Shown here: positions 12,486 to 26,123 of the stretch, piece by piece
How the letters are laid out: every line of letters starts with the position of its first letter
Position numbering within the stretch: the stretch's first letter is position 1
Assembly: GCA_025531455.1 (NCBI GenBank)
Contig: JAMYHL010000013.1
Location: forward strand, 434,001-498,000
Origin: Apiotrichum sp. Y4204
Lineage: Eukaryota; Basidiomycota; Tremellomycetes; Trichosporonales; Trichosporonaceae
Direction of reading: 5' to 3'
Length of the DNA: 64,000 bases
The notes under the pieces: model-generated
Databases searched by the model: none
Told to the model about the DNA's origin: nothing
What the model saw: only the letters and a program-made list of their open reading frames with translations
Position numbers and translations under genes: made by a program

Positions 12486-12688
12486 GGTGGTGGGGGTGCC
12501 GAAAGGAGTTCAGACTGGGGAACAAGTTTTGATCTACGGTACTGAATATGTATCTCAAACAGGGAAACAAGAAACAACGTTCGGTTTGCTCAAGCGTTGG
12601 TTTGGATGTTTATTAAGATTAAGCCGTCACCAGGACGCGAGCTTGTGTTGGGTAATGGAGAGTTGCTGAGCGCAGGCTTGGCCTTGAC

Positions 12689-12722
12689 GTGTGTGTGTGT
12701 GTGTGCTCTGTGTGTGTGTGGT
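12689..12722. repeat. GT/TG microsatellite
   Basis: Two runs of alternating GT separated by CTC, within the upstream flank of the cyclin gene. Confidence 0.85.
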
Positions 12723-13156
12723 GGGGTGATGATGGGGGAGCAGTGATGGTCTGATATGAGATGCGAGTGATAAACGCCTTGGGCCGAACGCGGGAAGAAG
12801 GCGGTTGCTGGTGATGAGATGGGGAGGACGAGGGAGGGAGGAGGGAGGAGGGAGGGCGCGCTATCCAGAAGCAGGCAGAGGCTTGTCGATGTCCGAGTGC
12901 CGACTAAAGCCAGGTGAGTTGGTAGGATTGAGTACGGGGATGGTGGGTGAGATCGTTGTGAGTAGAGTGGCACTACTACTATATGTATCTAGACCAGTTC
13001 GTCGTCCACTGGGTCCACTGTGACAAGAGGACGAGGACGAGAGGCTCTGAGATCCACAGCCGATGGACAGCCGATGACCAAAGATGGTTTTCAGCTGGAG
13101 CGCCGAAGCTGAGAAGGACCGTCAGAGCTGGAACCAGCAGAACGCGCAGCCGCACG

Positions 13157-13161
<5 letters not shown>

Positions 13162-13192
<31 letters not shown>
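13162..13192. repeat. GA/TC microsatellite
   Basis: About fifteen AG repeats. On the minus strand this is a CT tract some 680 nt upstream of the cyclin start, so a promoter role is possible but distant. Confidence 0.85.
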
Positions 13193-13194
<2 letters not shown>

Positions 13195-14700
13195 TGTCAT
13201 CACTGCTGTCTACCGCGGAGTTGTCATTTCTTCTTCAAGGGAGCGGCGCCGAAAGGTGGCTTTCATCAAGAACAGGAGCGATGCGAGACAAGAGCAGAGA
13301 GAAAGGAGAAAGGAGAGGGAGGACAAGGTTGGTCCCCAGGCACATGCGCTACCTGGGGATTCCACTCTTCAAACCCTTGCCCTGGACTCAAACTGGGCTG
13401 AGGTTAAATTGTCCCATCGGGCTTTCCAGCAGAATGCGTACTTTGCACAGGCATGGGAGCAGAGGAAAAAAGAAAAGAAAAAGAGAGCAAAAAGAAAGCA
13501 AAAATAAAAATACAACAAATGTCTTGGGCTTTCTCAGAAGTCCTAGGTTTCTGCCCGGATCCTTGCGTGCCCTTCTGAACCCTTCTCTCCTCTCCCTGCA
13601 CGCTCCAGCCCTGCAGGTCAGAAAAAAAGGTATCCTTGCGGCGAGTGAGCGTGCGTGCGCACTCCCGTGCGGCGCGTGCCAGAGGGATATCCCAGACGCC
13701 CCGAGGGGAGGTACTGTACCCCAGAGGGGAGCCACCGGGCCAGAGGCTTTTGCCCGTCCTGCCCGACTTGTGCCCCGTACCCGCAGTTTTTGTTTGGCCC
13801 GTTTACGCTTTTTGGGGTCTATGCCGCTGGGCCGGTCATCAGCGCCGACTGGCACGTCTGTCTCGCCCATGGGCCATGGCCCACTAGCTGCTGCACCACC
13901 GAGAGGAGAGGCGGATATGCAGCGAAAGGTGGGCCCGTCCAGATCCCCCCACATGCACGATGGGAAGCCTTTCGTCCGGTCTCGGGGGATCCCATCTCAA
14001 TCACCATCGCCCTGCTCCGAGAGCGCACTGACAACGGTGGCGCTGTGGGCCCCAGCGCACCAGCACCCGATGGCACCGGCACAGTGGGCGTGCACCATTG
14101 ATGGCACGGACCGCTGCTGCGCGGATGCTCTCGGTCTTGAAATGTCAGCTGCTAATGGATGCCGCAGTGGGGGTTCGAGCTGACTGGATTGGCTTGAGTA
14201 AGAGTCGGTCTGCACCTGGCTGCAGGCTGAGCAGGCTGAATGCTCTGAATGATTCAAGCACCAGGCACCGGAGCCAAGGCGCTCAGCCGGGTCATGGCCA
14301 GAACGATGATTCGAGTGGCGGCGTGGCGTGCGGAACAACCGGATGGGATCCCAGCTTAATCGCCTGTTTGCGTTCGTGACTGCAGGTACAGGACTGTACA
14401 TCAGCTGCATCGCACGTAACCGCAAGCGTGAAGCGTACCGTAGCTCAGACAAAGGAATACCCCATTTACAGCTATGAAAGCGGGCAGAACACCGGAAGGA
14501 ACAGCAGCGAAGCCGCAAAGCGGCGGCATGATTCCACCGGTCCCTATCCTCCTCCCCCGGCCCCGCAGTTGCTCCTCTACTTCAGCCGTCCACATCCACA
14601 AGAGATATGTACAGTATGTATGTATGTGGATTGTGTTGAGTGAGATACGGGTAGAGGAGGCAGAGCCCGCGCACGCCCAACCCTGCCGACTGTCCCCGGT

Positions 14701-14722
14701 CCCCCCCCCCCCCCCCCCCCCC
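14701..14722. repeat. poly(C) tract, 22 nt
   Basis: Uninterrupted run of 22 cytosines in the desert. Such runs are slippage- and assembly-prone, so the exact length is uncertain. Confidence 0.85.
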
Positions 14723-17700
14723 ATCCGCCAGAGTGTCCAGCATGGCAGCCCAGAGCTAATGTGGGTGGTGGCTACCCTGACACAACATCGTGCACCACCA
14801 AGCGCCACCCAACACGGGAAGAGACCCGTACCCCCGACTTCATCGCCACGATCTCAGCGGGACGCAGGTGGCTTGAGCCACAGGGCTAGCAAAGCCTCCT
14901 CATACCAGGACGGCCGACGGGGTATTGACGTTTACTGCCCAGCCAGATTGCGGAGTGCAAGATGCAGGAGGCAGGACGGACTGCCTGGCTGGATCTGGTG
15001 TGATGCTCATCTGATCTCGTCGGGCGCTCCGACGACGCACTCGCAGCTTCGCAGTTAGGATAACTGCCCAGTGGTCAGACCGCCTGACAGACAAGCAAGC
15101 AACCATGTCCCTGAGAAAAACTCAATCACCAGTTCGGAATTCCATGCATAGTGATGGAAGAGGTGTAGAGTTTTTGGTACAAGGCACGCAGAGGCACATC
15201 GGCACCCCCGGCACGCGCAGCTGTAGCCAACATGTCCGGCCACGGCATGTGCAGGTTGAGGAGAAGCAGCGCAACAGCCTCGCTGCTTGTCGGTCTGGGG
15301 TGGCGCATGCATGCCCTGATTCTGAGGCAGCCAGCGACTATCGCACAACAATAAAAGTAGTGACCTCATTTCTGGCCTTCGTCTGTGCGGCCGCGTCGCA
15401 GAGGTCAGTGTCAACTCCAGCAATCACACCCGGGAAGCAGCCCTGCAGAAGAGGTGACAACCACCGTCGGACATCTAGCTTTTTGGGATTTGTGCCTCCC
15501 TTTGACTCCAGTCGTCGACCTGACACAAGCCGGGCCCCGGCCTTTTTGATCTTCTGACCTGTCTCCGAGTCGCGGTCGCCAGAAACGCATCGGCTAGGTG
15601 CTATCCTGGTACGGCGCTGGAACACATGATCTCATCTTGCCGAGCGCATATTCGCGATACGGTAAATGAGATGGCGAGGTATTATCAAGCCTAGGCGCGC
15701 CAGCGGCGACGTCACGGACGACACCACCTCAATAGCAATATCCATGGCGCGTAGCGCGTTGCTATCTGCAATCCTGCGTTCCTTTTTGTCATGTGTCACC
15801 CACGACACTGGCAAGACACGGGAGTGGGAGGTGCAGTATGCTCCAAGCTCAGGCTTCCCGGTTCCTCGGTCTGGGCGTCTGCCACTCCTGCGACTTGCGA
15901 CTGGCGTGGCTCGTGCCTCCCCGTTTGAAGATCGTCGAATGCTTCGAATGATCCAAAGTTCTGCGCTCCTCTGCCCTTTGCCCTCTGCCCTCTGCGTTCC
16001 ATGTTCTTCTTTGTGATGGTGGCGGTCTCCTGGGCATACGTGCACATCTCACAGGTGTACGTGAATAGCGAGGACGATCCGCTAAGCTGCAGTAGTGCAG
16101 GTTGGGGGCTTGGCGTCGATTCATTCCTGATGTCTGAGGCCAGCCACACCCTTTACAGCGAGAACCCGCAACGGACAAGTATATCCCCGTTCGCACAAAG
16201 GATCCACAAAACGGAGCACTAGCTGTAAGCAGTCGGTGTGGCTGGGTGCCTTGTATTCACTCGCGCTCAGAGTACCAGAGTCGGACTGCACACCGCCATT
16301 CCCAGTCCCGTCCATGATGTCAGCGGCGGCACCCCCGTCCTCTTCTGCGTTGGGCTGGATTTCGTCCTTGTTGACGCGGGCTGGTGCATACCTGCATGCG
16401 TAAACAAAGCACAACCCCGACGCAAGGGCGGGCGACGCACCTCCGGCGTCCGGTACGTCGGACACGGGCATCGTGCAGCAGGTGACAGGAGACAAGTGGC
16501 AGGTGACAACAAGCAACATGCGGGACCACGGCCAGCGGCTGTCCCGCGACGCCCTCGCCCTCGCCCGCGCCCACGAACCCGAACCCGCAAGAGAATGACC
16601 GAGCCAACCCGCAACCTACCGCACGATCCGTAATCTTGTGGCTCCAAGCTCCATGCCCACGATCTGCATGGCGCGCCAGACGCCGAACCTTTTTTGGACG
16701 GCGCGTGGAACGCTGCAGAGCCTATATGTGCCGGATGGGCGAGAAGAAAAAAAGGAATATTCGGAGTAGTGCATTCCTGGAGGCGTCGACTTTGCAAGGG
16801 CAAGAGGCGTCAGCAGATCAGCAACGGCCGCCACCCACCACCGCCTTGTTGACGTCAGCCTCTGGAAAACATATCTGTTAGCGGCCAACGGAACCGCATG
16901 GGCTGCAGGGTCATCACACAGGCTGCATACGCCCCCCGTGCATCAGTTGATCACTCTCTTTCGTACATCTCGTATGGTAGGAGAATAGGAGGATTGGACA
17001 TAGCCTCAGGAGTTCACCACCCTTGCTGCAATCGCGACACAGAGTTAGGGCCCGAGAGCCCGAGAAAGGCAGTGTGTGCCCCCGACGATCACTTGCGGTT
17101 TCTAGCGTCAATTTCAACAGGAGCGGCAGATACGGCACCAACGGGCACTGCCGGCCGCCACATATTCCTCGACCAGTGGGCAGCAATCGTAATCAGTGGA
17201 GATATGCATTAGGGCATTCCACGACCAGCTGCCTCGGCTGGGAGGTCATGGGGTAGGCTCGAGCTCGAGTCAAGTCAGCGATGATAGCGAGTCAGGTGGC
17301 TTTACGGCGACGGCCACCGAGCCACCCGGCCATCCGGATCGACACCGGGGTGTGTCCTGGATCGTGAATATCCTGGTACAACTCTTTTCTGTCGGCGATT
17401 GAACGCACCACAGGCCTCTGATCAAACAGACACACCACCCTGTGGGGTAGGTGCCTGCGTCCGCAGATGCCGGGGTCTGAGGTACAGCTCGTGAGGGTGA
17501 GGGTGGTACTGATAGTTGTGTCACAATCTCCAGCAAGGGTCGTGGCAGCTGTGGCGCAGCCACAGAGGGACGGCGCGATCTACATCCGCCCTGCCGCTCC
17601 ACGCCCAGCCTGGCCAGTGGGAGGGTTTGTCGCGTCGCCGAGCTGGGGGCTGGGAGCTGGGTGCAGAGCATTCATGCATTGTGTTCCGGGCGCCGTGGAG

Positions 17701-17767
17701 GCTGCCACAGGGCGTTGAGCGTTGAGCGTCGAGCGGGCAAACGTGTTTCAACACTGCCCGCTATCGG

Positions 17768-17815
17768 GTTTCCAAGCTTGTTTCCAAGCTGGTTTCCGAG
17801 CTGGTTTCCGAGCTG
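17768..17815. repeat. 12-nt tandem repeat, 4 copies
   Basis: Four copies of a GTTTCCRAGCTK unit in a row. In translation this would read as four-residue units, but no convincing gene surrounds it. Confidence 0.85.
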
Positions 17816-20800
17816 GATCTGCGTCTAATGCGGAGACTTTGCGCATCGAGTGCGCCATCCCGTACTGTACATGTACAGGTGTCACTTGTCTTATCGTCGG
17901 CCCCGAGGGTATGCCGAACGTGCCTCGACGGCACCAAGCTCTCCTAGGCCTCAAGCCACACTCTCGTTGCAAACTCTACGTCCGTTCAAAAACCATCGCC
18001 CGGAACAGACTGATATGCGTGGCAGGAACAGTAGGAACCGTCGGAACGTAGGAACTGCTCGGAATAACGTTACTTGTGCACGGAGATGATCCATCACAGA
18101 TTCGGGGATGGGCACAAACGTCAACCGCTCCCCCAAGATGCGCTCGGGCATGGCCAAGGTCCTGATTATCACGGCAGTGGGGAATAAGTTGCTACCGGAA
18201 CAACAAAAGACGCAGCAGAGAACAATGCGGCCCCAAGAATTGCCGTAACCTCGCTTCCATACAGGGTTTTTCCGCCCCACCAGCACCTCGCACCGGCCTG
18301 CTTCCGAGGATCATCCTGGTCATCCTGTGTCCAGCGTGGTATCTATGTATCACATGTCCCGAACAATGGGGTACCCCACACCCGACTGCCCGCACAATGA
18401 AGACCTGGATACAGATTGTTTGAGAGAAACAGCATAGTTCTTCGCCGCGCGGTTTCCAGGCGCCACCCTCGGAACCTAAGCTTATGCCACGGATCCACTT
18501 TATAGGCGCAGGCCGCTTGCGGCCCGTCCACCGGGTGCGGGTGCGACGGCTGCCCCGATCGGACGTGTGACCTGTACGGATGTTCCCGAGATTCGGTGCC
18601 AAGATGTTACGTTGTACATGCAGCATACATGTGCACGAGCAGTCATGACCAGCTGTCGTGAGATATTCTTGGGAGTCTCAACTGTCCTTGGAGCCGCGTG
18701 CAGCACGCTGCAGTGAGCCGCAGGACGCGAGGAGGCTGCCTAAAGTTTTGATGATCGACAATTGGGGGCATCCGACACCTTACCAGGTCGTCCAACGACA
18801 CTCGGCCAACTCAGCCACGGGCGGCGTTGTGCAACCGCGATCGCCAGGATGCAGGCAATTGCAGGCCTTTCAGGCTTTGGCCTCTTGGCCTCCTGGCCTC
18901 CTGAACTGTAGTGCCATGGTTAAGCTGTAGCAGTGCCACCAGCCTGCCACCAATTCCAACGGCGAACTGTCGATCCCTTGTGCCCTGGGTGCGACTGTCC
19001 TACATCCAGTGTCGTGCATCCTGCATCTGCGCCACCTCCCCACTGCCGCTCCATTTGGATCAACCGGACCGACAAGCGCTTGGGGTTATCATTGTGTCCT
19101 GTACAGTGCATCGTGTGATCGAGCGTGGCGCGTAGCGTGTGCGTGGGGCAGTTCAGAGGAGTAATCGGGCCGCTTTTGGGGTCTGTTTCGCACCGCGTCC
19201 GTTCAGGCGCGTCAGGCATGTCCGGCGTGTCCGACAGACTCACGCCAGCCATTACCATGGGAATCCGTGCCACTGCCGCTTTTGGCGCTTCGGTTACGAG
19301 GGCTGCAATCGCCCCTCCCGCTGTCTGAGTTTACCGACCGACCTCCATGGGATCTAGTCATGCCGATTGGGGGGCTGACAACGGACACGGTATGACCCAT
19401 ACGGTACGTGGTATGGGGCTCCTTTGGCCAAGTGGACAGTATTCCGAAGGGACCTATACTGTAGCTATTCGCAGAGCCGAATCCATGCCCACGACACCAT
19501 GCCGCTGCCCAACGGCTCCACGGAGTTGGTCATCAACATGCTGTAACCCAAGCGACACGGACAATCGTGCCTTGCGCTACTCGCGCTGACGTCCCTCGCC
19601 GAGAGTGGGTCCACTGTGTTACCCGGCGCGTATTGCATCAAAGGTCTTTGAGCTGTCGCCAACACGAGGTTGAACAAGCTGACGTCGACAAAGGCCGATG
19701 GGCAGACACCAGTTAGCTAGCGCTGCAAAGGCCAGACGCCAGTGCCCGATCGAGATCTGTGGTACGCGATTCTCCAGACCACCATTACCGATCTTCCCCA
19801 CACACCGCCAGCCGACCCACAGCCGCGGTTGACGACCACTTGGTTCCGAACCGGAATCGCCAAAGGCAAACAACGCCATCGCTTTCGGATGTCCCCTCTG
19901 CCCCGTCGTGCTTTCGTCTGGGTTGTAGGACCCAGATCGCGGGCCCTGACTGGAGCCAAATCTGGACCTGAGAAATTTGCCGGTGGGGGTGGACAGGAGT
20001 GCAGGATGGCGGAAAAAGGGGCCGCGTTCGGCGACATACTGTCCTTTGACTTTCTTGACGTACTTCCACTTCGACGCCGAAGAAGTCGGGCTGAGCCCAC
20101 TCCGAAACAAACTGCGTACTGCCCACTGCGTGACTTGACGGCAGGATCGGGCTTGTCCTGAACAGCCACGGCGCCGTTCCGTGGAGTAACGGTTGCGTTC
20201 ACAGTGGACATTTGGGCGTTGCGTCCACAGGTGACAGCCCAGCGGAGTGGGTGGACGCTCCAACCTTCGGCGTCTGTTGCTTCCAAACACGCTGCCCGAT
20301 GACGCGCTGGGGCAGCGACGGCGGCGGCACCGTCACTGTGCAAGAAGTAATCGATAATCGAGGAGGTGTAGCGGAAAAATAACGGTTTGCATGCGGTTCC
20401 CGCTCCGAGTCGTAACCTGACGTGGCGTTGTGGAGCCAACGAGAATAACTACATTGGTGACACTGCATTTTCTGGCTCGCAGCGAGTCACCACTCCCAGA
20501 TGTCTAAAACCTTGATCTGTGGTGCAGAAAGGTTTTCCAGGAGCCTCGCATTAGGACAAGCTGTATACACCTGTGGAGGCGTGTGCCTAGCCACTGTCTT
20601 GGCAGTGGTGGTTGGGTGGAAGATAGTGTGAGCAGGAGCTTGGCGTGACGTGGCACGGAGATTTGTCAAGACAAGCTCATGCTCTGTGAGATCACGGCAT
20701 CAAGGTATGGTAGAGGTTACGGCAGCAAGCGACATCACATGTGCACGGTCTTACGCGTCTCGTTTCTAGGTCTCAAAAGCTCAAAGGTTGCAGGAATCGT

Positions 20801-23800
20801 GACGGCCCTGTTGCTCGGCAGTTCCAACGTCCAAAAATGAGCACCGTGAGTCGTTCGGCCGCACGCGTCCTCGGACTTTTGATGCGGTGGGGGAGGTGGA
20901 GGTGGGGTTCGCTTACGGCTGACTTTGATGGATCCACGGCGGTTCCAGTTCAGACAGGACGGAGCGTGCCATGTCTGTACTCGTGGGGCTTACAACAGCA
21001 AGCGCGCGCTGCATGATGTGAGGCTGAACGGATGGCGGATATTCGCAGATCGGGAACATTTCTAGGTATCGTTGTCGACGCCCAGGCACTCCCTCGCGGT
21101 CCCTCTCACTCCCTCACAGTCCCTCGCCGCCGGTCCCTCAAAGACAGGGGCCGCACAAACTGTGCTCATGTCCAGAACAGTAATGCCCTGTTCCCCTTCG
21201 GTGTTCTGTGCGCTCGTGGCGTCGCTTGATGTCATGTTCGCTGGCAACCGAACAGACGTCCGGGGACACTCGAGAGCAAGAGCTCCAGGACCCGCAGACT
21301 TTTAGACTCTGGTGCGATCTCGTACCTCGCGACGTCGACCCTTGGACGTTTGTATGCTTTGTTTACCTGTATTTTATCGTCCCTTGCCTCGTATTCCTGA
21401 TTTACGTTTTGCGAACGCCTCGCGGAATCTGTGCATTACGAGAACAGCAAGGGAATGCAACAAGCCGCAGTGACACGACAGGATCACAAGACATGAGCAC
21501 GGCGCAACATGGCTGAATGCCCGGCGCGCGGATTAGATTGCTGGGTCGCCCGGCGCCGTGGTAACCTTGTCTCCCATGCAGGGCCAGATCCCAGCGTTGC
21601 GAATGCCGTAACATCCGTCTTTTCTGGGCGGAGGATATTACAGCAGCATTTTAGACACCCAGACCTGTCTACGCGCCACATGACGCGCAGTATGCCATAA
21701 GCGCCCGCGCCGAGTCCATGAATCGTGACTCGACAAGAAGGATCCGACCTCGATGCCATAATGCTCTATTCTAGACTCTTGTTCTCTACGGCTCGTGGCG
21801 TGTCGCTTGCTCTCCACAACAACTCGACGCGCCTCCGAATGGCCGCCGGTCACCCGCGACATCAGCTGCCCAGGAACCTGGCGCCGAAAGGGAACGGAGC
21901 GCGGAACGGGCATTCCGTTGGCGCTGGGAACCGAACAGCAACACATGCCTGGTGACAAACCTCCTCGCCTCCTCGGACCCAGGACCCTGGTTTGGGAACC
22001 AGTTCTCCGCCATCGGAACAATTTTCCGTCGTCGCATGCCCTTAGGGCAATCGCAGAGGCAGGAGGGGGACCACTCGCACTGGATAGCACATGTACAATT
22101 CCGAGAATACATACATGCTTTCTGGCTTACGTGCTTCTTTGCGAATCCCAATAATTGTAAAGCGTCGTCCTGGTAACGATTGCAGTCTCGCACCAGAGCT
22201 AGAAATAGCGGACGAAACTTCGACATCCGCGGAGCTGGACGCCATGCCGTCCGTAACTCGGTAGGAACGCTGCAGGAAACTGTGGAGCGACCCACATCGA
22301 TTAGGACAGAGTATGCGATGGAATTTTCGAACCTGGACCGTCGTTTCATAGCCTTTGGATCGCAGCCGCTGGTGGACGCCAGGCGACCCTGGAGCGACCC
22401 AGAATGGGTAACGTTCAATTCGAGGTAGAAGCCGTTGTTGGAGCCTGAGACTGCCTGCCTGCATCCGACCAACAGCCGCGGTTAGTCACACGGAGCATTC
22501 ATCGAGTTCGCAGTCCTGAGCGAGCACAAGACTATTGAATGCTTGAGTCGGACGGGAAAATCTGCCGACGCTGACTGCCGCTGTGATCGAGATCCCTCGG
22601 AATCCAAACGCACCCGATCCAATTTGCATTCCCTGTTGGTTTCAGCCCAGCACTCATTGGCGGGTACAGAGAGGCGATGCGAAGAGAGATGAGAAGAGAT
22701 GGCGACACCGCAGGATGGGGACGAATCAAGATCCTTCCAGCTTTGCCCCTGCTCGCCCTGTTCCGTCGCTTCTGGCGGAATGGACGCGATTCCAGGACTT
22801 CATGCCAGCGTCGTGCAGGGACGCACAAACACTGTACCGCAGTATCGCAAACGCAAGATTTCCTCTTACAGCTCGCTTAGGGAGATTAGATGAGCTTTGC
22901 CCCGCGGCTGTTCTCAATCACTCAGTCTGCGCTCAGGGTTTGCCTTTCATGGCTGTTGCACGGACGGGAGCGATAACTGCGACATTGGTGCTGGGGGATC
23001 TAGGAGTGCAGTTGCCGTGCAAGGATTGGCCGCGGGCCGACGCGAGACGCCTCGTGCAAGGGCTCCAGCGTACATCGGACGTGCCGCCGAGCCCCCCTCG
23101 GCCTCGGAGTGGGTCTCGCCGAACGAAAGAGTTGTGCCGAGAAGAGTCACGTCTTTGTCATTTTGCTGTTTATGAATGTTTTACTGCCTATTCCAACTAT
23201 TTGGTACCTGCTCCAGGTAGCCTGCACGACTGCGGCGGCCCTGCCACTTCGGCGTCGGTGTCGTTATCGGTGTCAGTGGGGCACTTTTAGGGAAAATGAC
23301 TGTCGTGTTCTGGACTCGCTCCGCGTGTTCTAGGTTTGCTCCACTTGCTCCGCAGCGCAGTCCCAGCCCGAAACGGTGCCCTCCTTCTGCTCTATGTTAA
23401 CGGCATGGGGGTACTGTATCGGTGTGTTAGCCTCCGAACTGGTGCGCACAACCTTCCTGACTTAGATCCTTCAATACGATTGCGCACGCGTAGACCCCTG
23501 GCGGCCCCTCAGACACCGAGACTCGGAGGCTCGGCGCTCCAGCTGCGACTTCCGCCGCCCTTCAAGGTAAAGGTGAAACGATTGCTGGTTGTTAAGCTCC
23601 CACGAGATACGGTGCCGTCATACACTCACGTACACTGCACGTGTCCCTCGAATAGCCACGTCACGCCGGAATGCAGGGTGACTCGAGACGAAGCCCAGGA
23701 AGCACTTCACGACTCGAGTACCGTCCACTGCCGGTTTGTACTGTGCTGGAACTCATTTGAACGCAACGCGTAAGAAACATGTGGAGCGCCATCCCAATGC

Positions 23801-25646
23801 ACAGCGCCAACAGAAACCCAGCGTTGGCCGCAACCTCGCAACCTCGCAACCTCGCACGTCGGTTGCACGCACCCCGGCCTCAATACCGACTGCAGCCCTG
23901 CATGAATGCAATACCGGGAGGTGGGTGCCAGCTGATCTCGATCGCGGCGCTAGTCGAATTATGGACCACGAGGTGTTGGTATTGGAAAGTGGGGACCGAC
24001 TCCGACTCAGCTACTGTTCTACGCGACGGCTACTGTAGAAGTCAAGCTGTGGAGCCTGTATTGCTCGCGTGCACAAGGGCTGTGAGTTATGATATTCAGA
24101 TTAGCTGATAAGTTGTGGATATCGCGTGCTGTCCGTTATCGGTTCTCGATCGATCACTTACGGCGCTACTGAAGCCAACACGGCTAATATTCACAGGATT
24201 TTGCAGGATTCCAAGGTTACTTACAGGTGCACCTCGTGTTGCAGGACCGCCAAGACCCACTTTTGAAGCGCGATATCCTACTGTACAGGTCCGGCGTGGC
24301 ATCCGATGGACTAGTCGCGACACGAACACTAGCTCCCTGGTGTGAATAGTACTTTGACATGTTCCGGATCGACACGCGTCATAGATCTGGAGCGATCGTG
24401 CCCGCGACGGAATGCTGGAATACGATGAAGAAAGAGGAGGGACTTCCTGGAAATCCCAGATCTGAGAGTATGACAGTTATCGCAACCATGCTGATCTTGC
24501 CGACGCGTAGGTGGACGATCGGTCCCGTCAGAAGTGGAGTGAACAGGCGTGGGGACTGGTCGTGGAATGTGTGCGGAATGTAGGCCTGATTACTGGAATG
24601 CTGGGTGGAATGCTGGAATGCTGAACTGAACATTGGGCCGCGGCTCGCCGGTCCAACTCCACCGCTGATCCACTGACCTCTCCACAGGCCACAGGGTCAT
24701 TAAGGAAGCATAAGGCAATGCGGAATATTACGGGAACGCGGCAGCGCTAAGATAAAAACTAAATAATAATAAAAAGTCGGTGCTGCGCTCTCAGCCTGCG
24801 TGTCGTCTCTACCGCATTCCACAGGCCCTAGATGCAGACACCGCGTGGCTTCCCGTCTTTATATTCTAGTTGTACTGTCCAACTCACTGCGTGACAGGTT
24901 AGGCGCGATTGCGAGATCTCGCATATAGTCCGGCCCGAGACTGTGTCTCCCGCTCCGACGATCACAACCACTAAGTACAGTACTAGAGGGTCAGGATTTC
25001 AGACGGTGGGATTGTTGGGATCGCAAGCTGTGAGATCGTGGGGCGGCACTGTTGATCTCGCCATGCTTTGCGAGAACCCGGCTCCGGACGGAATGTAGCA
25101 TGTGGGACGACCGCCACACGGCTCGTGGGTCCATTCACTCAAACAGGTCGAGGCAAACATATCTGTTGTAAAAACCCTTGCATCGCGGAAATGTCCTCGG
25201 CTCTCCGTAATCTGATACTGCACTATAGGCTGGTGCTGAGATATTAACCGGTTTCATAGCCCCGGTGAACGCTGTAAAGTCGACGCAAGGACCCCCGTTA
25301 AAAGGTCGAAGCAACGCAGAGGCATGCCCACTGAAGTCTGCACTGCGTGGCGTCATGGGTAGTTTTCGTCGTCGTATCTCTCGCGCCTACTGTTCACAAC
25401 AAGCCTTTGCTTCGGAGCCTGCTTGGCCTCGGCTGTGGGTGCGGCTGTTAGTCGCCTGAGTTGTCAGAGTACTTTGCTCTTATTCTGTACCTAGCGTACG
25501 CAGTGTTGATTTACAGGTTATCCCTTCTTATCTCGTACGTATCTCGTGTTCTGGCCACGTTCGATGAGTCCGCCACTGACACGCTCCAGCCACTCGCCGC
25601 CATTGAGCAATCACAGTTAGGTATGGCTTGTTATTGTTCACTTTCT

Positions 25647-25679
25647 GGGGGGGGGTTTTTTTTTTTTTTTTTTTTTTTT
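25647..25679. repeat. G9-T24 homopolymer junction
   Basis: Nine G directly followed by about 24 T. Read on the other strand this is an A24 tail followed by C9, which can mark a retroposed transcript end, but no retroposed gene is recognisable beside it. Confidence 0.8.
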
Positions 25680-26030
25680 CCAGTCATTTTTTGTTGTTTT
25701 ATTGATTTGTTAGCGATGGCAGTCAGCAATGGCTCCACGAGGGCTTGAAATGAGCGTGCATTGCCGTGGTCCGCTCGTGGAAGCACTGCATAAAGTAATG
25801 GATGGATGTGGTTCATGGTTGACGTGTGATGTGTGTTGGATGTGTGGCACTTTTGGTGCCACATTCGCCTTGTCACGCAGAGCAACGAAGATCAGCTGAT
25901 CAGATGACCACCACTACCACGACCGAGTGTTTCATGCTTCTTATTACACAACACCTCTCCGACCACCTTTCTTTGTTTCTTTCCTACTTCGTTCCAGATG
26001 CGGTCCCATACGCTTTGGATGCAAAAACAA

Positions 26031-26123
26031 GGCCCTTGCCCGGATTTGAACCGAGGACCACTCCCAGACTTAAGATGCTTCTGCAACCCTAAGAGAGTAT
26101 GATAGCCACTACACCACAAGAGC
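26031..26123 (-). tRNA. tRNA-Pro (AGG) with 20-nt intron
   Basis: On the minus strand the 7-bp acceptor GCTCTTG pairs with CAAGGGC (one G-U), and the discriminator is C as usual for tRNA-Pro. The D arm, the anticodon stem CTCTC/GGGAG and the T arm CTCGG-TTCAAAT-CCGGG all fold. The anticodon loop reads TTAGGG then T, interrupted after position 37 by a 20-nt intron, giving anticodon AGG. TTGTTTTT directly downstream fits a Pol III terminator. Length is 93 nt including the intron. CCA is not encoded. Confidence 0.93.

Larger units (their letters stand above)
12486..26030. other. gene desert with simple repeats
   Basis: About 13.5 kb with no frame that shows a conserved domain or coding-type third-position bias over any length. 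The longer frames in it (for example 13194-14183 + and 19619-20290 -) have random-looking composition. It contains GT, GA, C and G/T tracts, a 12-nt tandem repeat at 17768 and scattered exon-like islands (19785-20126 -, 23509-23710 -). No transposase, reverse transcriptase or integrase motifs were seen. It could hold noncoding RNAs, cryptic micro-exon genes or centromere-related DNA; the sequence alone does not decide. Confidence 0.5.

Noticed and set aside
13194..14183. 329-codon plus frame in the desert
   Set aside because: Composition is random-looking, with mixed third positions and no domain; the first codon is not a convincing start and the frame crosses a GA-rich low-complexity area.
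23338..23420. Open segment after a CTAAC...ACAG acceptor on the minus strand
   Set aside because: 27 open codons with fair third-position bias, but it did not join in phase to the exon-like pieces at 23509-23710 and may be chance.
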